Source of the DNA: Sialis fuliginosa
Lineage: Eukaryota; Arthropoda; Insecta; Megaloptera; Sialidae
Direction of reading: 5' to 3'
DNA length: 64,000 bases
NCBI GenBank assembly: GCA_961205875.1
Contig: OY540813.1
Span: 15,285,001 to 15,349,000 of the forward strand
The first letter of the stretch is position 1; each line of letters opens with the position of its first letter. The notes under the pieces were generated by a model. That model was not told the DNA's origin. It saw nothing but the letters and a program-made list of their open reading frames with translations, and did not search any database. The translations under genes and the position numbers were made by a program. Shown one piece after another: positions 36,136 to 47,900 of the stretch.

Positions 36136-39100
36136 ATGGTTAAACAAAAAGTACAAGTTCCTCCTGATGGAGGTTGGGGATGGATGATTGTTTTGGGGTC
36201 TGCTGTAAGCAATGTAAGTATTTATTACAAATACATATAATAAACGTATATATAATTTATACAATGCACTTGTAAATGATTTTTTTCTTTTATATTTTTG
36301 CCTATGTTCAGTGGCGTAGTAAGAGTTTATTTTCGTTATCATGTCGATTTTGCCGCCCCACAGTGGGAACAAATTAAAAATCGAAATTTTATTTATATTT
36401 AATCTTTAGCTAGACTTGTTTTTTTTTAATATGGACAGTTAAATTAATAAGCAATATTTGTAGATAATCTTAATACCAATAATGCAAGGATTTGGTTTAA
36501 TATTCCAAGAGAAATTTAAAATGTTGGGATTCAACGCTACTGACTCATCAATAATTGTAAATATAAATTCTGCGTTTGGTTTATTACTTGGAATATTTAA
36601 TGGAGCTTTACTAAAACTATTTGGGTATAGAAAAGTCGCGTTCTTTGGATCTTTGATGGTTGCAATAGGAATCACGATGACGGCATTTGCTAATACTTTT
36701 ACACAATTTGTAATAACCTATGGTATTATTACTTGTAAGTAAAACTTAATTTACCTTTAAATTTAGTTAAACAACACTGATAAGCACTGTGTAAAATAAT
36801 GTCTTATTTACAGCAAAATGACAAATCAGAAACAATGTATTTTTAATATAAACGTTTACAATTTGTAAAACAGGCATAATTCTTACCATTGCTATCGTTC
36901 GTGACGTATGTATAGTACTTATGTACTTGACTTATATATTTAATATATAAAATGGAACTTCAATCTATTTATCATTGCTCGGTCTCATATTTGTTTTTGG
37001 CAGATAGTGTGATGATATAGTTGTTTAATATATGTATGATTATATCTATGTTTATCAGAACATTAAAATTAATATCTTATATTTTGTACTCAATCGACGT
37101 TTACTAAAATTCTTAAGATTATTTCATAAATACACTGGAAAAAAATTGCTGGGAACAAATAAATATAATGAATGTAAATAAAGTATTTGTGCAGAAGCCA
37201 ATAATTTCGTATTAGGATCAAAAAATATTTTTTGATCGAAATAATTTGATTTAATAGGATCAAGTTCAAAATTATTTATAAGAATTACGAGTTATTCAAA
37301 TCAATATATTGATACAATTTATTTATTATTATTTCGTTTAAAAATTATATTTTCCGTTCAACCTAATAATTATTCGTACATATTTCTTGAAGAGAAGGGG
37401 AGGGTAAACGGGGCGTTTCGAGAATTATTTGTATCCATTAATTTTTTTTTCAGTATAATATTATTAGTTGATTGCATTTATTTATTTATTTATTTTTTTA
37501 TTTATTTATTAGACATATTGTATTTACTTATAATTTTGTTTATTTTTTTACATTAATACAGCGTTTCTCAACCTTTTAGTATTTGTGACCCAATTTTCAA
37601 TCACAATTCTAATCGCGTCTCCCCCCCCCCATACAATAATTTTAACTGAAAATCTCAACTAAATATAGAAAAAGGGCTTAGAGTGTCAATTTCTAATATT
37701 ACCTAAACTTTATTTCGAAAAACTTTGCTTTGCAAGACAGGCCCAAGGGAGTCGCTAATAATGATTAATCTTGTTTTTAATTTAATATTGATAAGTTAAT
37801 TATTAAATACATTGTGCATTACTGATACAAACCTATTTATAAGTGTATTATATCAGTGTAAATGTAAACGTGTATTTTATTTTTTATTATGTCAGAATGT
37901 ATTTTATTGCTTTTATTTTAGTAAATAAAATAAATTTTTTAATAATATTTTTTCTCATTTTTGTTCGATATGCTCGCGCACACCATTTAGTTTTATCACG
38001 CCCCCTTAGAGGGCGTGACCCACAGGTTGAGAATCGCTGCATTAATACATAAACAATTCTTAATTAAAATATTATATTGGATAGTAACAATTAATTTTTC
38101 AGCAATTGGTATGGCATGGAACCAATCGGGTTTCCATTTGGCTTTGAATGCTTATTTTAAAGAAAAGCGAAGTAAAGCTACCGGCATTGCAATGACGTTA
38201 GTAGGTTTAGGTCCTATATTTATGCCATTGCTTATCAGTTACTCTATCAGTCACTATGGCCTTACTAGTACAGTTCTACTGTTGGGATTATTGGCATGTA
38301 ATGCTGTATTTGCCTCGTTGTTATTGCAACCAGTCGAGTGGCACATGAAGACGGAATATATTGAAGTTGAAGAGCCTCCAGGTTTCTAAATAATTATTTT
38401 ATATTTTTGTAAATATTTTTCATCACCCTCCAATTTATCTCACAACATTAATGATGGCAAAAAAACTACCAGACTCGCATGTATTTGTACTATTTTTAAG
38501 TATTAATTTGAAATGTAATTTTGTTATTTTAAAATTTTACAAAAACAAATTTCATATTTAACTAGCATATAAATAAATAGATTTTATGTTTCAGAAAAAT
38601 GTTTTAAAAAAATGTTAACACCAGCGGTGGTGTTAAGTCTTACATATATTTTCAATAATACTTTCATAAATTATACTGAAAATAACATAGAATGAAAACA
38701 ATGAAACCAACCTTAAAAATAAGTTACTAAAAAAAACATTTATTTAGTACCAAACACCACTAAATTACAAATTAAAATACATTGGGTCTATGAAATTTCG
38801 CATCACTATTGCAGGGTTACTGCTACATACATAACTATGTTTAAAAACACTAAAGATGTCAAGGGTTCCTTCCTAATAACTAATATCATACTAATATGTA
38901 AAAAAAAATATATATTAAAAAAATAACACTACCATGTATTTACTTTTTTTAGTTATTTTTCTAAATAAATTTTGTAACTAATATTTTTCATTACTATGAA
39001 AAACATTTACTTTAAAATTATTATTAGAACAATACCTTTTTTTATTTTAATAAATTAATTTATAATTCGTTAGATCAAGAAGACAAAAAAGAAAATGAAA

Positions 39101-40223
39101 ATATTCATGGACCACAGCAGAATGACAATGAAGACGAAGGAAATAAAAACATACTCATGAAAATAAAATCTCTGATATATAAAAACTCGCTTAAAGTATA
39201 TTATTATCTAGACTTGGATTTGCTGAAAGATCTGGATTATGTTATTGTAATGTTGGGGATGTCTGTAACACTGTATACAGAGTATAGTTTTTCTGTACTA
39301 ACTCCATTTATTTTGGGTGATATGCAATTTACAACGAATGAAGTTGCGTCATTAATGTCGATCATTGCAACTGTTGATATAGTGTTTAGAGCTTTATCAC
39401 CATATATAGGCGATTATTTAAAATTTGATGCTAAACACATGTACATAATTAGTATGCTTATTCTCGTTGTTGGAAGATCTGGTGAGTAAATAAATTTGTA
39501 TTAAAAAGCTCTCGATTTACATAAATGCAAAAAGGACCCACTTGTACTGTACACTGTACGCCTGTACTGTGTCACCTTTAATATCATATTTTTATTTTTC
39601 ATCTACCTCTTTCATATATTAATTTATTATTTAATGAAAATATTTCAGGTTTGATTTTCTTGAATACGTACAACTCCATAGTGGCTCTTGCGCTTCTATT
39701 AGGTATAGGTAAAGGTATTCGTACAGTGTATATGATGCTCGTATTTTCATCTCAACTGCCTTTATCTCGTCTGACGTCAGCCATGGGTCTTCAGACTGTT
39801 TCAATTGGTGTTGTATTACTTGTTCTTGGACCAATTTTAGGTATTATATTATTTACTTTGCGTATAAAACTTGTAGATTCGTCTAGTATTATAAAGAATT
39901 CGCATTTAGGTCATTCATATGTGCTATACAGTCAAAAGTGAGTTGTCATTTATATTTAATACCTCGCAGATAGAGTTTGTTTTGCTTTTGCTCAAGAGAA
40001 TGTTCTTTATAATACCTAACATTAACGACTAGTTTAAAAACGAAGTGTTGTTGACCAAAGGAATATATTTTATTTTATTTCTTTTTTAGGTGTTATAAGA
40101 GACTATACCGGCAATTATCATGCACCGTTGGTATTCATAAATTCACTTACAGTATTAGTGGTAATTATCTGGTTAATTCAAGATTTTAAGAAGAATGGAA
40201 AAAATAAATCAAAGTCCGCGTAG
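36136..40223 (+). CDS. Monocarboxylate transporter-like gene 3 (SLC16/MFS), complete, six exons
   Basis: Coding exons: 36136-36213, 36464-36734, 38103-38381, 39074-39481, 39649-39840, 40090-40223 (TAG). They total 1362 nt, or 453 residues. PDGGWGW is at about residues 10-16, YFKEKR follows TM4, and TM8 carries D301-x-x-x-R305. The core exons of 271, 279 and 192 nt have exactly the same lengths and phases as in gene 2, and the encoded membrane segments are very similar, so the two are tandem duplicates. The central cytoplasmic loop is only about 70 residues, so the length difference between the paralogues is almost all loop. The donor at 38382 (GTTTCT) is weak. It is chosen because it restores phase 1 and joins to the 39074 exon in frame; readthrough would stop after two codons. 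The last exon encodes TM12 and a short Lys-rich tail. Predicted function as for gene 2. Confidence 0.87.
37559..38039. mobile_element. hAT-type MITE, 481 bp, 8-bp target duplication CATTAATA
   Basis: Ends CAGCGTTTCTCAACCTTTTA and CACAGGTTGAGAATCGCTG. CATTAATA is on both sides (37551-37558, 38040-38047). It lies in intron 2 of gene 3, 63 bases before exon 3, close to where a branch point would be. Contains a C run at about 37621. Confidence 0.85.
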
Positions 40224-40266
40224 AGTAGAGAAAAAAAAATATAAATGTAAAAATATTTATTTGTGT

Positions 40267-40907
40267 ACCTAGAGAGTAAAATGACAGTATTTCGAACGAG
40301 AGTGAATGTTTGTTAGTCGAGGCGGCAGCACGAGGTGCACACAATATTTTTTCTACAACCCTATTATAATATTACAATAATATAACATAGGTAATTAGTT
40401 TTAATATACTTCATACATTGATTCGGGTGTAAAATACTACTTTTACGCTCTCGAATCTAGAGCATGAAAGTAATACTAAACATGCTGAAAAGATATTTTT
40501 TCTACAACCGTTAGAAAACTATTTTACACTCTACAAGCTATAGTATAGTATTTTTAAATTAATCTATTGAATTTGAATATTAATATATCAAAGTATATTA
40601 AAATTAACTATTTTATATTATTGTTAATATTATAATAGACATTATTATAGATTTATTATTATTTAAAGACTTTTAAAAGAGCCCTAAAGATGTCCACTGT
40701 AATGTGTGAAGAAACGTTGGCCGATAATACGATCAAATCGATGCGGCTTACACCTAGAAGCCCAGATCAATATCAAGATCAGCCTCAAAAGTTGTATTAT
40801 ATTATAATAGGGTTGTAGAACAAAAAATTGTGTGCACCTCGTGTGTAAAATTAAACTATCAAACATTTACTCTTGTACGCAAAACTTTCATTTTACGCTC
40901 TGTAGGT
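40267..40907. mobile_element. Long-inverted-repeat element just after MCT-like gene 3
   Basis: ACCTAGAGAGTAAAATGACA at the left is mirrored by CATTTTACGCTCTGTAGGT at the right. The arms run through CACGAGGTGCACACAATATT and CTACAACCCTATTATAAT, about 105 bases each. It begins 43 bases after the stop of gene 3, so it probably supplies or interrupts its 3' UTR. No clear target duplication or coding capacity. Confidence 0.68.
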
Positions 40908-41880
40908 AAAAAATTAACTATTTTATATTGACTGATTTTTCAATGTATTTTTTAATATAAAACATAATTACAATGTTGATGATTTGTAATATTATTGTAA
41001 TATAATATTTTTATGTTATTATTTATTTGTAAGTTAAAAAAGTCTATTGTATGAAATAAAAATGTTAAATTATTTATTGTAGGTATTTGATTATAAATTA
41101 TAATACATAGTCCAAGTAAATTAGATTTCTTAGAAAAAAAAAACATAAAGTTTTGATACTTTGTTCACGAACTCTTACAATTAGTAGGATTTGGAATAAG
41201 AGCCCGAAAAGTTCCCAACTAAATCGAGGATGAAACATACCCTTTCACGCGAAAAAAACCTCTGGAGTAAACTTTATTCCAGTTTTTCTCATTTTTCATT
41301 CGAACCGCTGTTCGGAGAAAAAAATATTACAGGAATTAAAGATTCTACATAAAATTCTACGTAAAAAATGTCATGTGTACTATTCGGTTAATATTTTAGT
41401 TTTAGTATAAATACAATAGCGGAGCTAGGGGTTGGAGAAACCGACCTCCACCAGAGGTGTCAAAATGCTTAATGAGAATTAAAAAGTGGCATGAGTAATA
41501 AAAAAGCTCTTCACAAAGTTATAGAGGGTGCAAAAGTCAGTTTAATGGGTGCAAAAATCGACAAGACAACGAAAAAAAGGTTTTCAATAATACGAAAGGG
41601 ACGGTTTTTTTAGACCGTTAGCTACGTCACTGTATGAACACACAAGGTATGTATTTACGAGAAAAACGTTCCAAATAAATATTTTATAATTTTGAGGGGA
41701 AAACAAAAGGTTTTTAATTTTGAACACGTTTTCAAAATAAATGCAAGGCTATTTTTTTACATGGTAAGTTGTATTTTTATTACGATATCTTATTCTATGA
41801 AAAAAATCAACATAACTTTTTGCACTACTTTAATTTTCCCAGACATTTAACAAAATAATTAGAGATTCCTATTTATTTTA

Positions 41881-42049
41881 AGCCTTGGCACTTTACAGAA
41901 ATGGTGCCCGTCAAATCTATTATATGTAATTCAATACAAGTGGTATTTTAGCTGCGTCGAAACGCAGTGGCGTTTTTTATTGAATCACATATAATAAATT
42001 TGCAAAGTCGAAGCGTTGACGAACACCGTTTCTGTAAAGTGCCAAGGCT
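41881..42049. mobile_element. 169-bp palindromic MITE with TTA target duplication
   Basis: AGCCTTGGCACTTTACAGAA at the left is mirrored by TTCTGTAAAGTGCCAAGGCT at the right. The inner parts also pair (TATTATATGT / ACATATAATA). TTA flanks both sides, which fits the TWA preference of PIF/Harbinger elements. Confidence 0.75.
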
Positions 42050-44837
42050 TTAGAGTGGCGTCACAGATGAATTTCAAATGCCGTTTACAGATATAGATAC
42101 ATAGTTATTGTGCCAAAAGAGTAATTCCTACTTATTTGTAAAATATGTTATATTTGCTTTTTGTTTCCATTTACAAACAAGCATGATTTTTACATTCTTA
42201 AAGGTTGTTTAAAAACACATATAAGAGAGCACTTTAAAAATTAAGGTATCTACTATATGAACTTTGCTATTTTTTTTGACGTCATTCTACAGACCAGAAC
42301 ACAATAACAATCAGATTACATAAATATAAATTATGTACCATCATAAAAAAATTTCAATAATAAATTCATACCTACGCAATTTCAAAATAATAATGACTAG
42401 GAAATCAAATGCATGGCAAAAATGTTTTCCTTAATTTATGTGTACCAAAACAACAATGAGTGTGCCTAAACTGTTTATAAGATCATGTTTAACATTGACC
42501 TCAGAATTGTTAATTTAAAAAGCCACGGACAATTGGAAATACATTAATTCTATATTGTATAATATGTACTATTAACTCTCTTCACTTATGTATCGATAAT
42601 ATAAGGTCATAACACGATAACTGAAAAAAATTGCCTTTAAAATGTGCCTGTTTTGTTAGAATATTCAATTATTGAATGAATACAGGCTACCATGAATAGC
42701 GCAAAAAATTAATTTATATTATTATCGACTATTAATATGTGTCACGATGGTAGCGACGCGTTCAGTGGTAAAAATTGAAACTAACGCAATCGAGAAAATT
42801 GTCATCTGATTGTAAACAATTAACTCAGTGATTATATGTACATATACGTTTAACAATACACTTTACAGTATTTAATTTATTTTATTAAGAAAACAAGTAT
42901 AACTAATGAAATATATGATAAATACCTCGGAAATGGCTGGTGCAAGGTTTTCTTAAAAAAAAAAAAACAAACAAAAAATGTACTGTTGCGTATGTAGGTT
43001 ATATTATTTCTTTTTTATAAAATTAAAAGCCTAATTAGTATATCGATTAGTTCTTGATAACTACTGATAAAATTCTTTATAAACACAATAATATTATGAA
43101 TGCATAATACATAAATAGATACTATTTTCAATAAATAAGTGAATTAACAATAATATTCATTTAAGAGTTTACCTATATATCTGCTTACAATAGTACAAGA
43201 AATCAAAACCTGCAGCTGAAAAAAATCTCTTTAAGTTTAATATTAAATAAGAAATTTTGATATGAAAATAGTAAATTATTTAATTAAACACAAACAACTG
43301 AGTGCTCACCGTATCGGAATAGTTTATTTTTTTACCACATCGTGGTAAGACACAATAAATAATATTTTTCTTCATAAAATGATTTTTGGTCGGATTTACT
43401 TGAAATTTAAAATAATACTCTAGAATATAAGTAATGAAACAAGTATTTAAGCATTTCCCAAAATTCAACTCGTAAGGGGTTGCAAAGAGGTGGAAAAGTT
43501 GTTTGTGCCATTATTTCATTCACTCGAATGAAACATGGCATAAATATTATACATACAAGACAAATAGCATTTTCGAAAATTCAAACTCTAAGAGATGGGA
43601 GGGGAAGGGATTGCTGTTAATTTTTTTTAAATTTTGATATATTTATCTATCATATTATGGTAAATTCGGGTAAAATAATATTCAATTAAAATCAAAAGAA
43701 GGGGACGAGGGTAGGTATTTGATATATTTATTTGTATAGCTTCTTTAATTATAAATTATAAAGATAAATTAGGGTAAAATAGTCTTTAATAAAAATAATT
43801 CGACTTTTAACCCCTAATGCAGAGGAGGAAGTTTTAGAGGGAGAAATAACCCTCTATCTCGAATAGGAGCCGAGATATTTAGGATTTTGTATATATATGT
43901 TTAATGGATGAAAAGCAAAAAAATAATATTTCATCCTCTATTTCAAAATATTATTTGTGCTGCCAACATAAAAAATTATACAACGCGTTTAACTTCTAAT
44001 TTGGGAAAAAGTGAAACAGGCCTCTAATGGAAAATATTACTCGAAAAATTAAAAGAAAAGCTACAAAGGCAACTTTGATTTATCTTCTTTGTGGCATATC
44101 AATGTGTAACTTTAATTAATATCTGAGTTATACAGAAAGTTATGTGTAAAGAGTTTAAATTTAATTCACACGTTTTGACATCGACTAACAGGGAAATCTG
44201 TAGTGGTGACACACCACTTATTAGGCGATTCATATTTTCAGGTCGCTTTAACAAACCTTTAATGATGATGTTAGTTTTTATAATTCTCCTATAAACAAAT
44301 TAGTTTTTTAGTTACAAGCTTATTTCACTTTTACCCCATTTTTTTGGTGTTTCATATTTACCTCGTTCGACCCTACCTAATTTGTTATTACAAGTAGATA
44401 TTATTATTTTATTACTTAGGGTGTTACAAATTACTCGTATAATACCTATGTCCAATTAAATTAACTATATAAAGTAACAACTATTATGGTGATTAATTAA
44501 GAACAGATATTTAAAAGAAAGAATCATCGATTTTTGCATGGCTGTGTATTCAATTAGAGAGTAGCACACATTTTATGTATGTCTTTTATTTCTGTATAAG
44601 TAATGTATGTACATATTACATATATTTTGCATTAATTATTACATATCAATATCATATTAAACCTTTTATAATAAGCATGAGGACACCCACTATTGTATTC
44701 GTGATTACTTTAGGAACAGTACGCAAATATTATATCAAACAATACAAATTAGCATTTATTGAGTTATTCTACTTAAATACGTAAATAGCGTTTGAAAATT
44801 AATCAAAGCAATATTCATCAGTAACATTGCTTAAGAG

Positions 44838-44918
44838 TCAGTTCAGTCTAGTGCGCTGTGCTCAGATGTATTAATACTGACAACAAACAAGATACGAAAG
44901 AATTACCAAATAGATACA
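44838..44918 (+). promoter_or_regulatory. Probable 5' UTR and initiator region of the acyl-CoA reductase gene
   Basis: The 80 bases before the ATG are less AT-rich than the surroundings and contain GTCAGTTCAGTC, resembling the arthropod initiator TCAGT. No clear TATA box sits at the expected distance. The ATG at 44919 is the first in the open frame and is preceded by ACA. Only RNA 5'-end data could confirm the start site. Confidence 0.3.
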
Positions 44919-47900
44919 ATGTCTTACTCAAACGGTTTTAAATTTAATAACAATGACGATAATTTTATATCTAAGTTCGTTAACATTCAAAAATACTCGT
45001 ATAAAACTGCCAGTGAAATGACAAATAATAATAAAAGTTTGGAACATGATCTGTTACCACTGGATATGGCAATTCCTCCGTCTGTTGCAGAAACATATCG
45101 TGGGCTTAATATTTTTATAACTGGTGCGTCTGGGTTTATGGGTAAAGTTCTCATCGAAAAGTTATTGAGATGTTGTCCTGATATAGGAAATATTTATTTA
45201 CTTATGCGAGAAAAGAGAGGCCAATCTATTAAAGAAAGACTTCATACCATCATCAATACACCTGTAAGTAATTTATGAAACGATTTTTTGTATGATTTTT
45301 ATTTTATATAATTATTCACATCAATTGTAGCTATTTCATCGCTTACGTGAGGAACAAGGGGATTCATGTTTTGAAAAATTAGTTATTGTGCCTGGAGATG
45401 TCAATCGATCAAATTTTGGAATTAGCTCAGAAATGTTAGGTGAACTTTTTGATAAAATCCACATTGTGTTTCATTCAGCTGCCGATGTCCGCTTTAACTC
45501 AACTCTAAAAGCAGCTATACTTACTAACACTAAAACTAGCAAAGTAATGGCGGAACTTGCACTGAAAATGACCAATCTTAAGGTGTGTTACGAAAAATTA
45601 ATATTATTTTTTTATATTCACCTTTGTATACCTATTAATATATGTCTTTATCAAAGGTGTTGGTGCATTTGTCTACATTGTACACAAATAGCGATTTCAC
45701 TGAAATTAAAGAGCAGATTTATCCACCAAAAGCAAATTATAAAGATATTATTAAAATGGCTGAAACTTTAGATGAAACTACAATGAATGCTCTATCTTAT
45801 AAGTAAGTATACAAAATAAAATAATTACAGGTAACCGTCGCAAAGCCCGGTAGTTAGGTTCCTGTGGCATCCCATGTTTTGTGAAATAGTGTTATACGTG
45901 TTAAAATAAAACCGTATTAAATAAATATTGTGTTCTGTGAGGACGGTCGCATAAGAACGAAATTCTATTTAAATGCACTAATTCATTTTATTAATTTTTA
46001 TTTTAGACTTTTCGGTAAACTACCAAACAGTTATAGCTTTTCCAAGGCATTAGGAGAAATAATAATGGAAGAATACTCTTCAAAAATACCCATTGTTATC
46101 TTAAGGCCTTCTATAGGTAAATATGACACATTTACTAAAAGTTTTAAAAAATAAACGATTGTTCATTAAATTTTTCTTCCTTAATTATTTTGTGCATAAT
46201 TGAAAATTATGTTTAATTTCGAAAAGACATTTAATATAATCGATAATTTATTCCATTTACAGTTGCTCCAACTCAAAGAGAACCTATCAAGGGTTGGGTG
46301 GATAACATGAATGGGCCAGTAGGATTGCAGATTCCTGTATTAGCAGGATTCATGCATGTACTTTTTGCAAAAAAAGATGTCGTCTGTGATTTTGTTTCCG
46401 TGGACTTAGCGATCAACGCATGCATTACATCAGCATGGTATCGAATTAACTGCAGTTCATATAAAAAATGGTATGTATATACCCCTTTGGGTCGACTGCA
46501 CTCATTTTTAATAGCAACTGCACTCATCGGTTTCTTAAAGTGTAGGTACCAAACTATCTCTGTACCAATTTTCGTTGAGAAAGGAATTATTATGTTCGAA
46601 AAATGTATTTTTACTGTATTAATTATACATTTGAACATATCCTCGTGGTGACGTGATTCCCGCGCAAACGCTGATTGATCAAGGAGCTACTGAGACTACC
46701 TTGTCTTTATATACCTTGTATACGAGTATTACATTGTACAACCTTTGCATATTGATATAAGGTACTGGCACCAGTCTTGGCTTAAATCAATTTGATTACC
46801 AAAGTCCGCATATATATATACTCGTATGTAGTTTGTGTTTTAAATTATAGTCTTTTATTTTGTTTATGTTTTTTTCTCTCCATTAATAGATAAAGTAAAA
46901 CCAGTAATGGGTATTCAGTGATGGACACTTACTAATGATAATGATTAAAAATGATAAATACTACAGCACAAAAGTTATAAAAAAAAGAATCGTAAAATTT
47001 GATACAATGTAAATCAGATGTTATGATAATGTAATAATTAATATATTACCCTAATAATTATTTTAAATATCCACCATTTTTACACCTATTGGCCGATTGT
47101 TATCAAATTAAGCTGTTTGAGAGTTAAGTGTCTATAGATTATGATTCAGTAATGGCAGTTATCAAATATCAACAAATATTTCTAATTTAGTACATTTATT
47201 TAAACAAGAATCCAACACTGTACCTTATATACATATATAATACAATAATACTTCGTTAAACTTAATAACTTATTTATTTTAAAATTTTTACACGGTTCAG
47301 TGGAGATTTTAAATTTATTTTAATACATTTTATTGATTGTTTTAAAATAATATGAAAAATATTTATGATATTTAAGTCAATAACTTCCAAAAAGTTGTAA
47401 AAAGATAGTACATATACTAAATGTTTCCATAATACAAGTACACGATCGACTGTTTTTTACGTGAAATAATAAACCTAATTTAAAATTGTAATTTTAACCT
47501 GATTGTCACGTGATTACATTTCATTTAAAATAGCAAATATTTTTCTAATCTCTACATACTGTGTTATACATAGTTAAGTATCTTAATTTATTATTTTATT
47601 TTCAGTTTGATTGTCAACGCTTCAGTAGTAAATCAATTCAAAAAAACGATATCTGACCTAATTGATGTTGCACTTCAGCTTAAAGATGAAATTCCCGTCG
47701 TTAATATGATGTGGTATCCATTTGTTTTTGCCACAAATAATCCATTTTTTTATCGTGTATCATTTTTACTACTTCATTTAATACCAGGATTAATAATTGA
47801 TTTATTTTTGAAGATTTTTAAACAAAAATTTAGGTAAACTTTATAAATATTTCAAATTATCATATTTATGTAATTTCTAATTATAATTTACTATACACAA

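Larger units (their letters stand above)
40908..44918. other. Intergenic region between MCT-like gene 3 and the reductase gene
   Basis: AT-rich. 41413-41632 has weak GCGGAGCTA / TAGCTACGTCACTG ends of a hAT-like remnant. A PIF/Harbinger-like MITE is at 41881-42049. 43600-43870 contains two loosely similar ~100-bp units. No gene supported. Confidence 0.5.

Noticed and set aside
46273..46638. 121-residue - strand frame
   Set aside because: Shadow of exon 5 of the reductase gene.
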